From Bacillus yapensis (lineage in GTDB: Bacteria; Bacillota; Bacilli; Bacillales; Cytobacillaceae): a DNA stretch of 64,000 nucleotides. The stretch covers positions 62,001-126,000 of the forward strand of contig NZ_SUND01000001.1 in the NCBI RefSeq assembly GCF_005280205.1, in the 5' to 3' direction. The notes under the pieces were generated by a model. It made no database searches. It was not told the DNA's origin and saw nothing but the letters and a program-made list of their open reading frames with translations. Within the stretch, counting starts at the first letter, position 1, and each line of letters begins with the position of its first letter. The position numbers and the translations under genes were made by a program. Shown in pieces: positions 55,234-64,000 of this stretch.

Positions 55234-55550
55234 TCATGAAGACACTATTGTTCAGTATTCAGTGAATGATATTCGCATGAACGCTTCATAAAGACAACTA
55301 TTGCTATACTCCAGAGATTTATGTCCGCATGAGTCGTTCATAAAGACAACTATTACTAGATTCCAGAGATTAATGTCCTCATGGACCGGTCATAAAGACA
55401 ATTATTACTAGATTCTAGAGAATTATGTCCGCATGAGCCGTTCATAAAGACAACTATTTCAAGAATCCAGAGAACAACGTCCGCATGAACCTTTTATAAA
55501 GACAACTATTTCAAGAATCTAGTGAATGATGTCCGCATGCAACGCTCATA
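55234..55550. repeat. 52-bp tandem repeat array
   Basis: The TCATAAAGACAACTATT motif (with changes) recurs at 55234, 55286, 55338, 55390, 55442, 55494 and 55546 (last partial), always 52 bp apart. Unit ends share GTCCGCATGAnCCGT. The middle varies (ACTAGATTCCAGAG or TCAAGAATCCAGAG). There is no open frame through it. It lies between convergent genes, after one terminator and before the next. Confidence 0.92.
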
Positions 55551-55553
55551 AAT

Positions 55554-55590
55554 AAAATAATCCCGCGCAGAAGTATGCGCGGGATTATCT
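55554..55590 (-). terminator. Intrinsic terminator of the glycosidase operon
   Basis: GATAATCCCGCGCA and TGCGCGGGATTAT form a 12- to 13-bp GC-rich stem, followed by TTTATTT on the minus strand. Confidence 0.92.
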
Positions 55591-57495
55591 CTATTTCTTC
55601 AAAAGCAATTCAGCCAAAGAAGCAGACGCAGACCCATTGCCCCAATCAAAGATGGTGAACTCACCTGCATACTTTTCATCGTTCTCACCATGGTGAGCAT
55701 TTTCCATCTCAAAGCCGTAGTCCTTCTCTCCAAAATGAGGAAATGTTTTTTCATAAATTTCTTTTACAGTCGGATTCTCCGGACAATACATCATATAGAA
55801 GGAGGCCTTCATTGCCCAAAAACTACGATACTTATATTCTTCCTTGTTCGTGAGCTTATAGTAGTCCTGATAGGTTAAAGCAAACAAGCTTTGGCGGGAA
55901 TCATTCCATTCATCATCAGAGGTCATAACTCCGAATCCACCTAAAACAGGTAAATGTAAAAATTCAGGCTCCCAAATCGCTTGATATAGCGAAAGTTCAG
56001 CTAAGACTTTTTCCCCTTCTCGTAAAAACGTTTCATCTTTCGTGACCAAATATAACTCTTTCAATGCTTCAGCTGTCCAATAAATAGAGAAATTACATTG
56101 ATTGTACAAACCGCTACGCTTATCCTTTACCCCGTATTGTTTTTCCTCCCATGCACGTGAGCATGACCAATACGTTTCAAAGTCCTCCCATCTGCCTTCA
56201 GGTAGAACCTCATTCAAAACAAAGTTCATTCCACTTATTGCAGAAAGTAAATAATGACTCTCTCCCGTAAGTTGACAAAACTTTGCCAGTAGCCAAACAT
56301 GGATAGACGTCTCAGGGCTATTCTTTAGAAAAGGGGAAACATCCCCAGTTTCTTCATGTACCCAAGCCGGAAAACTACCATCTGTTGCCTGTAGTGTCAA
56401 CAATCTCGTAATATAGTTCCTCGTATACTCTAATATTCCTAAGTCTTGCTCAATATCCTCATACCATTTCAGCATCCAAATACATGTCCAAGACATATCC
56501 AATAAATGAGCATATTGGTCATGATGTTCAGGTCTGCGGTCTGAATGTCCCCAGCTTCCGGCCTCCCATTGATTATCTGCACCCGCCCAATAAACAGATG
56601 GAAATAATCCATTTTTCTGTGGAGCTGATAAAGCAAAGTTTTTGGCAAGCTCTGCCCTGCGGACCATATCGGCATCATTCCATTGTTTTCCCCACAGATA
56701 GTATCCATAGGCACTTCTTAGACTAGAAAACCAAGCCTGATTCCACAAGCTTTTCTTTTCACGCCAATTGTCTTCCTGTCCCACTCCAGGAGACTGAGCC
56801 CCTCGAACAATAAAGACACATCCACCGACATTTTTTTGTTCCAGCTCAAATTCATTCCAAACAACATTTTCCCAATTATGAAACGCCCAGTTATACGTAT
56901 GTTTGGCGTAACTCTCAATGTCTTTCAGTGAAGACTCTGTTTGTCGCATCCTTTTTTCAGCAAAATTCTCCCACAGATATTCTGTAACCGGGAGAAAATT
57001 TCTCTTTTCCTTGGAATCAATCCACTCGACTAAATGGAAGCGAAATAAAGTATCACCTTGCTCAACATGAAAAGATTCTTCTATTCTTTTAAAATACACA
57101 TGCTTTGTTTTTTCATAATGGCCTATACCATAAAATAGTGTTCGTTCTGGCTCAACATAGTCCATGAAATGAGGAGTCACTCTGCCAGACTCGATAAAAT
57201 CAAGATCGGGCACCAAAGCGAACAGCTTATCTTCTTTTTCAAAAATCATCACTGGTGAACGAAAAACCTGATCACCAATAACCATATCTTCTGCTGGTGC
57301 CAAATGCGGTTTCCACATGCACTGTATAGCGGCATCCTTCAACTTCATGTTTAATTGAATCGTGTTTACTTCTTGAGACGGAAGGTTCCATTTCGCATCG
57401 ACAACTACCCGTTTATATTTACTCGTTTGCGTTTCTGATAGCGAAAGATTTAGGGTCTCATCGATTTCGATCCAATCATTCAACCAAGTAGACAT
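55591..57495 (-). CDS. Glycoside hydrolase-like protein, family not recognised
   Basis: A 634-residue cytosolic protein. An N-terminal beta-sandwich-like part (about residues 1-165) leads to an alpha/alpha-toroid-like region (about 185-630) rich in Trp and acidic residues (SWGHSDRRPEHHDQYAHLLD; FPAWVHEETGDVSPFL; EDFETYWSCSRAWEEKQYG). This is common in glycosidases and polysaccharide lyases with helical barrels. I cannot assign a GH family or catalytic pair. It starts 1 base after the GH42 stop codon, so it is co-translated with GH42, and AGGAGGAATTAAT gives its ribosome site. Confidence 0.72.
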   Translation of the reverse strand: MSTWLNDWIEIDETLNLSLSETQTSKYKRVVVDAKWNLPSQEVNTIQLNMKLKDAAIQCMWKPHLAPAEDMVIGDQVFRSPVMIFEKEDKLFALVPDLDFIESGRVTPHFMDYVEPERTLFYGIGHYEKTKHVYFKRIEESFHVEQGDTLFRFHLVEWIDSKEKRNFLPVTEYLWENFAEKRMRQTESSLKDIESYAKHTYNWAFHNWENVVWNEFELEQKNVGGCVFIVRGAQSPGVGQEDNWREKKSLWNQAWFSSLRSAYGYYLWGKQWNDADMVRRAELAKNFALSAPQKNGLFPSVYWAGADNQWEAGSWGHSDRRPEHHDQYAHLLDMSWTCIWMLKWYEDIEQDLGILEYTRNYITRLLTLQATDGSFPAWVHEETGDVSPFLKNSPETSIHVWLLAKFCQLTGESHYLLSAISGMNFVLNEVLPEGRWEDFETYWSCSRAWEEKQYGVKDKRSGLYNQCNFSIYWTAEALKELYLVTKDETFLREGEKVLAELSLYQAIWEPEFLHLPVLGGFGVMTSDDEWNDSRQSLFALTYQDYYKLTNKEEYKYRSFWAMKASFYMMYCPENPTVKEIYEKTFPHFGEKDYGFEMENAHHGENDEKYAGEFTIFDWGNGSASASLAELLLKK

Positions 57496-57496
57496 A

Positions 57497-59467
57497 TTAA
57501 TTCCTCCTAGGGGATTTCACGATAAGGACATCTAATCCATTGATGACCACTTCACCTGACACTGGTTGTTCCGTAATCACGTCAGTACCCGCTTCATTGA
57601 CAGCGACCGTAACCGGTTCCCGATTTACATTCATATAAAAAGTAAAGCAATCCTGCTCATTCACACGTCTTGTCAAATAAACTTCCTTTGGAACATTCGT
57701 AACGGTCAGCTTTAATTCTTCAGCCACATCAGCCAAGAAATCGTAAGCCAATTCATTATTTCCCATGACTCCGACATAATAGACAAGTCCTGCACCATGT
57801 GAGTTTTTCGAAATCGCTGTCCGACCCGCATAGAATTTCTGTGTGTAGACAGCTAGTGTTTCGGCGGTTTGATTGTCCAGCATATCTAACCACACCTTAA
57901 CAGGATATTCCTTCCCTTTATACGTGATCTCATTGGCATAAATGTCAGGAAGTACCTCAAATTCATCGACGATCGTTCCAGCCATTTCAGCCAATAATCC
58001 TGGCCATGGCAATTCATGCGTAGTATTCGACCATGTCTTCATTCCGCTTCGTGCCCCAATAATGAGGCAACCCCCATTTTCAACATATCGATTAAAATTT
58101 TCATAGATTTCATCACTGACCATTGCCATGGATGGAGCAATAACCAACTTATATTTTGATAGATCAGTAGTTGGGTCGATGAGGTCAGCCGTCAATCCTA
58201 GCTTTGTTAAAGCACGGTAATAGGTAAGCAAATGTTCCCTGTGTTCAAAATTCTTATATTGCTTATGCGCTTCAAAAGCCCACATCTGATCATAACTATA
58301 GATAATCGCGACCGGCGCCTCAACAGTAGTATCTACAAGCTCTGTTTCAAAACGGCTTAATTCCTCTGTCAGCTGCTTCACTTCATAATAAGGTCTTCTT
58401 GGGCTTCCATCATGGCGCAGCAAGCCATTTGGATTCTGTTCTCCACTATATTTATTTGACCTCCAGCGGTAAAATAAGACCCCATTCGCCCCTCTAGCAA
58501 TATCCTGATAGGTCCAAAGGCGAACTAATCCAGGTTCAATCGCTAAATTATAGTCACTGTAATTAAAATAGCCATTTTTCTGTTCTAGTACCCAATGAGC
58601 TTTATGTTTGGCAGCCCGATAATGGTCATGTAAAAAACACTCGATATGGTTGTCTCCATCCACATTTGGGTACGAATCCCAACCGATAAAGTCTAGCTTT
58701 TTCGAAAGGTCATAGGCATTTAAATTCGGATACCAGCCAAGCATATTATGGGTAACAGCATGGTGTGGAGCAAAACTCTTAATAATGTCTACTTGACGAT
58801 TTAAATGGTTCACTGTTGAATCCGAACCAAAGCGCGTAAAATCAAAAATTTGACTAACGGAAATCGTCAATTGATCGGCTGAAGGTGGCGTCACTTCTTC
58901 CCAACTGTTATACACCTGACTCCAGAAGCATGTCCCCCATGCATTATTCAGTCCCTCAAGACTTCCGTAACGTTCCTCAAGCCATTTTTGAAAAGCTTCC
59001 CTACAATCCGAACAATAACAATCTACATTTCGAAGCTCATTATCAATTTGCCAGCCGATAACTGCAGGATTCGAAGCGTAGTGCTCAGCCATTTTTGTCA
59101 CAATACGATTCACATAAAAGATGAAAACACGGCTGTTATGACAATGCATTCCTCGTTCACCATGAATTCGACCGAACTTATCATGTCTAACTACCTCTGG
59201 ATGCTTATGACGTAACCACACCGGTGATGCCTCAATCGGCGTACTGAGGAGAATTTGAATATCCGCCGCATGTGCTAGTTCGATAAAGTCATCGAGCCAG
59301 GAAAAATCAAATTCCCCCTCCCTCGGTTCTAAAAACGACCAAGATAGCTCTGCTAATCTTAAAATCTTGATTCCTGCTTCCTTCATTAACGCAATATCCT
59401 TCGGCCATCTTTCCCTCGGCCAGTGATCAGGATAATAACCTGCACCAATATAGATTTCATTCTTCAT
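57497..59467 (-). CDS. GH42 beta-galactosidase family enzyme
   Basis: A 656-residue GH42 enzyme with no signal peptide. The TIM barrel carries the acid/base E144 in GWQIDNELRN and the likely nucleophile E295 in HWVLEQKNGYF. Zinc ligands C109, C150, C152 and C155 occupy the positions known for GH42. A trimerisation domain (about 390-590) and a beta tail follow. ATG 59467 follows GGAGG. GH42 enzymes often act on galactosides or arabinosides from plant polymers, which suits the GH127-like neighbour. Confidence 0.93.
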   Translation of the reverse strand: MKNEIYIGAGYYPDHWPRERWPKDIALMKEAGIKILRLAELSWSFLEPREGEFDFSWLDDFIELAHAADIQILLSTPIEASPVWLRHKHPEVVRHDKFGRIHGERGMHCHNSRVFIFYVNRIVTKMAEHYASNPAVIGWQIDNELRNVDCYCSDCREAFQKWLEERYGSLEGLNNAWGTCFWSQVYNSWEEVTPPSADQLTISVSQIFDFTRFGSDSTVNHLNRQVDIIKSFAPHHAVTHNMLGWYPNLNAYDLSKKLDFIGWDSYPNVDGDNHIECFLHDHYRAAKHKAHWVLEQKNGYFNYSDYNLAIEPGLVRLWTYQDIARGANGVLFYRWRSNKYSGEQNPNGLLRHDGSPRRPYYEVKQLTEELSRFETELVDTTVEAPVAIIYSYDQMWAFEAHKQYKNFEHREHLLTYYRALTKLGLTADLIDPTTDLSKYKLVIAPSMAMVSDEIYENFNRYVENGGCLIIGARSGMKTWSNTTHELPWPGLLAEMAGTIVDEFEVLPDIYANEITYKGKEYPVKVWLDMLDNQTAETLAVYTQKFYAGRTAISKNSHGAGLVYYVGVMGNNELAYDFLADVAEELKLTVTNVPKEVYLTRRVNEQDCFTFYMNVNREPVTVAVNEAGTDVITEQPVSGEVVINGLDVLIVKSPRRN

Positions 59468-59537
59468 CTTTGTAACCTCCATTCAGTAAGATTGAAAAGG
59501 CGCAATCAGTAGAGGGAAATCGCCAACCGAGTGCGAA

Positions 59538-60416
59538 TTATCTTATGTTTGGGTTCTTCAAGACTATTTGGCCTTCTTCTAGCTCAATGCGCATCTTATT
59601 AAGGTCTTTCATCCCTAGTTCCTCTAAATAATCACTCGGGATTTGAATCCGACCTGCGCTGTCTAGGACAGCCAATTCCACATGAGACTCTTCTGCTGCT
59701 TCTTCTTCCATTTCATTTAAATAATTTTCATAGATATTTCGTCTTAAGATTTCACTCGATGTCTTCCCATCGCGGATCGCCACAACCCGGTCCATCTTTT
59801 TCATTAACTGGGTATCGTGGGTGACGATGACAATCGTAAGTCCTAAAGATTTATTTAGATTACGAAAAACATCCAGAATAACATCTGCTGTCTTCCCATC
59901 AACGCTTCCTGTTGGTTCGTCCGCTAGTAACAACCGCGGATTATTGGCAAGTCCGATCGCAATCGCAATTCTTTGCTGCTCTCCACCAGATAACTGATTG
60001 AGGCGATTATGTTTTCGATGTCCCATTCCAACCATCTCTAACAGTTCTATCGCTCTTTCCCTTTTATGACGGCCTTTTAACAGCATCGGCAGCTCCACAT
60101 TTTCTACCGCTGTTAAATAGGGAATTAGGTTTCTTGCATTGTTTTGCCAAACAAATCCGACCGTTTCGAGCTTATAGTCTACGAGTTCTTTGTCCGTGAC
60201 CCTTAATAGGTCCTTCCCATCGACGAGAATTTTTCCAGCAGAAGGACGATCTAATCCTCCAAGAATATTAAGCAAGGTCGATTTCCCGCTTCCACTGCTC
60301 CCGATAATGCCCATCAGTTCGCCTTTTTCAACGTCCAAATCTAACCCCTGTAAGGCAATCACTTCAATGTCATCATTAAGCTTGTAAATTTTCATGAGAT
60401 TGCTGCAATGAATCAT
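59538..60416 (-). CDS. MacB/LolD-type ABC ATPase with C-terminal AbrB-like domain
   Basis: A 292-residue protein. The ATPase part has Walker A GSSGSGKSTLL (about residue 36), signature LSGGEQQRIAIAIGL and Walker B RLLLADEPTG. The extra end (about residues 245-290) reads LDSAGRIQIPSDYLEELGM and resembles AbrB/MazE swapped-hairpin domains (D-x-x-GRI-x-IP-x-x-x-x-x-x-LG). Whether it binds DNA or mediates dimerisation is unknown. Its start overlaps the permease stop (TAATG). Together with the permease and fusion protein it forms a tripartite system. Confidence 0.88.
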   Translation of the reverse strand: MIHCSNLMKIYKLNDDIEVIALQGLDLDVEKGELMGIIGSSGSGKSTLLNILGGLDRPSAGKILVDGKDLLRVTDKELVDYKLETVGFVWQNNARNLIPYLTAVENVELPMLLKGRHKRERAIELLEMVGMGHRKHNRLNQLSGGEQQRIAIAIGLANNPRLLLADEPTGSVDGKTADVILDVFRNLNKSLGLTIVIVTHDTQLMKKMDRVVAIRDGKTSSEILRRNIYENYLNEMEEEAAEESHVELAVLDSAGRIQIPSDYLEELGMKDLNKMRIELEEGQIVLKNPNIR

Positions 60417-63292
60417 TAATCTTCACCTAACTTAATCGCTTGAGAAATGCGGATATTTTTTAATATAATCGCTAAAATTGACAGTCCAATCAGCAGGGTA
60501 ACCAGAACAAATCCATAGATCGTCCACTCGTCCCCCGCATCAAAAACGACTTGGAATGGCGGTACGACATCTTTCGGGTTAAAGGACAACTGAAACATTG
60601 GCACAAATAAGGTGCTCGTAATGCCTCCGATCCCGATACCTAGTGCACAGGCAATTCCAGAGGTTAATAATTGCTCATAGAGCAAAATCGCAATCAACTG
60701 ACGAAGTGGTATTCCCATCGCTCTATAAATCCCATATTGCAAACTTCGCGACTTCATTGTTAAAATCCAATAAATCAAGAAACCAATGAAGGTAACCATA
60801 ATCGAGATTAAAAATCCTAGCGATAAAGTTCCGTTGATCCCTAATAAAAAGGCACTATTTTTCATTTCAACTAATTGAGGCTGTACATCTGCTACATTTG
60901 TTAAAGGTAGTCCAGTCTCTTTCAATTCTTCATAAAGCGTTTCTCTCGTAGCATCTTCTTTCACCTTCAACCAAACCTCATACGGCTCAAGTCCAATCAT
61001 ATTTTGGACATAGGACAAGTTCGCCACCACTAAAGTCGAAGCTGGTTTATCCTCTGATGTTTGCAGTGGATTAAATCCTGGCCAATAGTCAATAATTCCG
61101 TAGACAACAAATTCAACCGGAGTTGTGCCATTCGAAGAAATCGTTAAGTAATCGCCTTCCTTCACTCCGAGATTTGATGCAGCCGTTTTCGATAAAAGGA
61201 CAGCACTTGGTTCTTTTGCGAGTAAGTTTAAATATTGATACCAATGATGCGACAATAAGGATGGCTTAAACCAAGCTGTCTCACCAAAGTCCTTCGAATC
61301 AATCGCCATCATATTAACAGAGGAAATCGATTCCCCTTTTGCATCAATCGTGACATCTTCTTTTTGAAAAACCTTAGTGACATGCTCTGCCGACTTCAAT
61401 TTCAAAAATGGATCATACGGTGGTTCTGCGTAGATCGTCTCTCTTACTCCAGTCACAGCTTCTTCTGCCTCTTGATTTTCCGTACTAGTCTCTGATGGAG
61501 AACCTGTTGGCCCTACAGGGGAACTAACTCCTCCTGAGGTCACGCTATCCCAACGAACCTGAACCGCTACATCGGCACCATTGCCATAGCGAATTTGTTC
61601 CTCTAAATTATTGTTAATCGTTCTCGCTGCACTCGCACTAAATACGCCAACTGCAATCGTTAAAATAAGAAATAACATTAAATAGAGATACTGCTTGGCT
61701 GAACGGCTAACCTGAATAAGCGTGCTGTAAAAAGATAAGGAGAAATATTTTTTCCCTAGTCTATTAATTCCTTTTAATAAAAAAGGATAGATTCGTAGTG
61801 TTAATAAGCCTAATCCGATGATGAAAGCCGCTGGGACAAAGAATAGTAACGGATCAACGGTAAAGGAATTTGCAGTATCCCCCATCGCTAGTAATTCTTT
61901 TTGGCGACGATTAAAAATTGTCCATCCATAAACAGAAATCCCTAGAAGAGCAATTTCGATAAATACCGTATACCAACCGACATTTCCAACGACTCTGAAA
62001 GCTGTTCGTTTATGATGAACAATATTTTGTTTTGACGCCTGATAAATCGGGATCATCATCATAAAGATACAAGCGATCACTGCCAAGAAGGAATAAAGAA
62101 ACGATTCCTTTAATAGCTTCGTTTGTAAGGATGAACGTTGGACGAATTCTAGGAATCCATTGGTCGCACCTAAGATTTTGCAGAGCCATAATCCTAGAAA
62201 TGGTCCCATTAGAAAAGCGACGGTAGCGAGTAGTCCAATTTCAATTAAATAAATAAGTAGAATCTGTACTCGTTTAGCTCCCCGACTATTTAAAATCGCA
62301 ATTTCATTCCGCTGACGGTCGATGATTAACTTCGTAACCATATAAAGATAGATTCCGAGCATAATAAACAACGGAACATTCAACGACCAAAGCATCGTAC
62401 GCAGCTGACCGCTTTTATCAAAATAACTCGTGATAATATTTTGCGCTGGAAAATTCACAATAAGCTTGCCATCCGTCAATTCACTAACAGCGGCCTTTGT
62501 TCTTTTTTCCATCCCAACTAATGATTCCAGTTGGTTTATCGTGACTGCATGATAATCAAATGCTGTATAAAAACGAATCGATTCGATCTTGTGAGAATCT
62601 CCATTCACAAAAGCTGTTTCGAAAATTTCTTCTGGCAGGAAGAAATCCTCATTGTAGGAATCAGGGGAAGTAAACCAATAAGGATCTCGTTCATCCTTTG
62701 CCTTAAACGTCCCCACGGGCTTAACGACAATTTGTTCATTGCCCTTTCCCGCTAAAAAAGTTGTATTTAAGACAATATCACGCTTTTTCAACGCACTCTC
62801 CGGAACTAAAACCTCATAGATTCCGTCTTTCGTTGGTGCGTTCGGCCAATTTCCATCGGTGATCTCAATATGTTTTTTCAGATCACTAAAAGAAAGAATG
62901 CTCCCAAATTTTTGCTCCTTTAAAGACGCCTGGCTTGGGTCCTCATATGCAATTGCGAGTGGTGCCGTACTCATCATCGTGAGCGTTGCTTCGATTGGCA
63001 GATTGACCTCATTCGTCAGATTTGTACTTGTTTTCTTTAGCTCATTTACGAGACTCTTTTGATCCTCCTCAGCACTCGGAAGTTGGATGAGATAAGAGTA
63101 CTCTCCTGGGTATTTATCATTTTTCACTTGGTAATCTTCTAGTTCCTTTAGTAACAGCTTTGATAGAACACTAGAGGAATACGTAGGTATACTCGATACG
63201 AGCGAAGACGTAATTAATAAACCGAGGAAAAGACTGCCAACAAGCCAACGATTATTAAGTATTTTACGTATGATAATCTTTAAGATCGCCAT
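60416..63292 (-). CDS. FtsX/MacB-like ABC permease
   Basis: A 958-residue permease. An N-terminal helix (about residues 15-37) is followed by a large outer domain (about 40-300) and FtsX-type helices around 305-430. A second block has helices near 445-560, another outer domain (about 570-820, with a Ser/Gly/Pro-rich linker SSPVGPTGSPSE) and four C-terminal helices. This doubled FtsX layout is found in lipoprotein or peptide export and envelope stress systems. GGAGG precedes ATG. The cargo is unknown. Confidence 0.87.
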   Translation of the reverse strand: MAILKIIIRKILNNRWLVGSLFLGLLITSSLVSSIPTYSSSVLSKLLLKELEDYQVKNDKYPGEYSYLIQLPSAEEDQKSLVNELKKTSTNLTNEVNLPIEATLTMMSTAPLAIAYEDPSQASLKEQKFGSILSFSDLKKHIEITDGNWPNAPTKDGIYEVLVPESALKKRDIVLNTTFLAGKGNEQIVVKPVGTFKAKDERDPYWFTSPDSYNEDFFLPEEIFETAFVNGDSHKIESIRFYTAFDYHAVTINQLESLVGMEKRTKAAVSELTDGKLIVNFPAQNIITSYFDKSGQLRTMLWSLNVPLFIMLGIYLYMVTKLIIDRQRNEIAILNSRGAKRVQILLIYLIEIGLLATVAFLMGPFLGLWLCKILGATNGFLEFVQRSSLQTKLLKESFLYSFLAVIACIFMMMIPIYQASKQNIVHHKRTAFRVVGNVGWYTVFIEIALLGISVYGWTIFNRRQKELLAMGDTANSFTVDPLLFFVPAAFIIGLGLLTLRIYPFLLKGINRLGKKYFSLSFYSTLIQVSRSAKQYLYLMLFLILTIAVGVFSASAARTINNNLEEQIRYGNGADVAVQVRWDSVTSGGVSSPVGPTGSPSETSTENQEAEEAVTGVRETIYAEPPYDPFLKLKSAEHVTKVFQKEDVTIDAKGESISSVNMMAIDSKDFGETAWFKPSLLSHHWYQYLNLLAKEPSAVLLSKTAASNLGVKEGDYLTISSNGTTPVEFVVYGIIDYWPGFNPLQTSEDKPASTLVVANLSYVQNMIGLEPYEVWLKVKEDATRETLYEELKETGLPLTNVADVQPQLVEMKNSAFLLGINGTLSLGFLISIMVTFIGFLIYWILTMKSRSLQYGIYRAMGIPLRQLIAILLYEQLLTSGIACALGIGIGGITSTLFVPMFQLSFNPKDVVPPFQVVFDAGDEWTIYGFVLVTLLIGLSILAIILKNIRISQAIKLGED

Positions 63293-63304
63293 GGCACATT
63301 CCTC

Positions 63305-64000
63305 CTATTTTAAAATAACCTTGTCTCCCTCACTGAGACCTTTTATGACCTCAACCTCTGTATCCGTACTAATTCCTACTTCAATATCCACTTCTCTTTT
63401 CGTGTTGCCATCGAGAACTTGGACATAGTTTCTTCCCATCGCCAGCCTTAAACCGTTTTTCGGGATAACAAGTACCTTTTCTTTTTGCTGGGTAACGACT
63501 TCAAAATCGATTAAATCACCGACTTTTGCATCCTTTGGCAGTTCAGCCAGACTCATTAGAATACTTTTTTGATAAAGCTCTGCATTGGTTTCCATAATAT
63601 CTAGTGGAACATCCTTTGGCGTTTGCACAACTTTCCCTGTGATCGGTTTGCCATTACTCGTAAGATTCGCAGTCATGCCGAGCTTGATATCCGCGATTTG
63701 TTCTACACTTTGTGCAGTGTATAAAACCTGTAGGTTGCTTGTATCAGCCACTTGGACAATCGATTCAAAAGCTTGAACGGGATCGCCTGCTTTTTGTTCG
63801 CCTACAAAGGTGACGATTCCATTTATCGGTGATTTGAGCTGTGATTTCGCTAATTGCTCCCTCATGTACTGCACTTTGTTTTTAACAGACTGAAGGTCCA
63901 ATTTAGCAATATCAATCGTGAGTTGTGGGGCATTTTGACTCTGTAGAGCTTTAAGCTGAAGCTCCGCCTTTTTTAGATCAAGTTCTGCTTGCTTCACATC
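63305..64000 (-). CDS. Membrane fusion (HlyD/MacA-like) protein, C-terminal part
   Basis: The start lies beyond the right edge; 231 codons are visible. A helical hairpin (coiled coil KKAELQLKALQSQ...SVKNKVQYMREQLAKSQ) is followed by the lipoyl-like strand LKSPINGIVTFVGEQKAGDPV. Beta-barrel and membrane-proximal domains follow, ending EVIKGLSEGDKVILK. Such proteins work with MacB-type permeases; the gene is 12 bp upstream of the permease gene, in one operon. Confidence 0.88.
   Translation of the reverse strand, partial: DVKQAELDLKKAELQLKALQSQNAPQLTIDIAKLDLQSVKNKVQYMREQLAKSQLKSPINGIVTFVGEQKAGDPVQAFESIVQVADTSNLQVLYTAQSVEQIADIKLGMTANLTSNGKPITGKVVQTPKDVPLDIMETNAELYQKSILMSLAELPKDAKVGDLIDFEVVTQQKEKVLVIPKNGLRLAMGRNYVQVLDGNTKREVDIEVGISTDTEVEVIKGLSEGDKVILK

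Noticed and set aside
55234-55550. CRISPR array
   Set aside because: Units follow each other with no unique spacers, the whole 52 bp is repeated, and no cas genes are near. The same holds for the 51-bp array.

Overview
The window comes from a low-GC, endospore-forming Firmicute of the Bacillaceae. Most of it follows the gene order I know from Bacillus subtilis between yufK and yunF: yufK, mrpABCDEFG, menI/yuxO, pepA/yuiE, yuiD, yuiC, yuiB, yumB, yumC, yutM, yuzB, yutJ, yuzD, nfu, thrB, thrC, hom, yutH, yutG, yutF, yutE, yutD, yutC, lipA, lytH, yunB, yunC, yunF. Spore-specific genes (yutH, lytH, yunB, a yutC-type lipoprotein, a yuzC-like coat protein) support a spore former. The comQXPA quorum-sensing genes that follow menI in B. 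subtilis are absent.

Layout. 1-1340: a cut-off radical SAM gene, yufK and a small anchored protein. 1616-7361: the seven-subunit Mrp Na+/H+ antiporter operon. 7453-14757: menI, a DedA protein, small exported and coat-like proteins, an atypical PP2C phosphatase overlapping a HIT hydrolase, a lipoprotein, pepA, a frameshifted DUF309 gene and yuiD. 15043-22759: yuiC and yuiB, two type II NADH dehydrogenase-like genes (yumB, yutJ) with Rex-like sites in their control regions, ferredoxin/flavodoxin-NADP reductase yumC, and Fe-S carriers (an A-type carrier and Nfu). 22858-27382: the thrB-thrC-hom pathway and a D-2-hydroxyacid dehydrogenase. 27446-34677: the yutH-to-lytH block. 34941-39535: a complete branched-chain amino acid ABC importer (livJHMGF). 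39566-40725: yunB and yunC.

The most striking feature is an insertion of 9,042 bp (41151-50192) in the DUF72 gene yunF. Removing it restores an uninterrupted 281-residue YunF frame. The insert carries three different tyrosine recombinases and a coiled-coil protein in one strand-coupled cluster, which resembles Tn554-family transposons. Facing the other way is a complete methionyl-tRNA synthetase of the short MetRS2-like kind, behind a full T-box riboswitch with an apparent AUG (Met) specifier. I infer a mobile, self-regulated spare MetRS that is switched on when Met-tRNA charging fails, for example under a MetRS-targeting antibiotic.

Beyond yunF (50706-64000) lies accessory DNA. It holds a two-domain exported protein between short direct repeats that match the end of a neighbouring araC-type gene, then a glycan-use locus (AraC regulator, GH127-like, GH42 and an unrecognised glycosidase-like protein). 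Last comes a MacB/FtsX-type ABC system whose ATPase carries an AbrB-like tail, with a membrane-fusion protein cut by the window edge.

Several non-coding repeats lie between convergent genes: a 51-bp tandem array (32205-32480), a 52-bp tandem array (55234-55550), and a dispersed foldable element present twice (14847-15034 and 19004-19163). No rRNA, tRNA or CRISPR array was seen.
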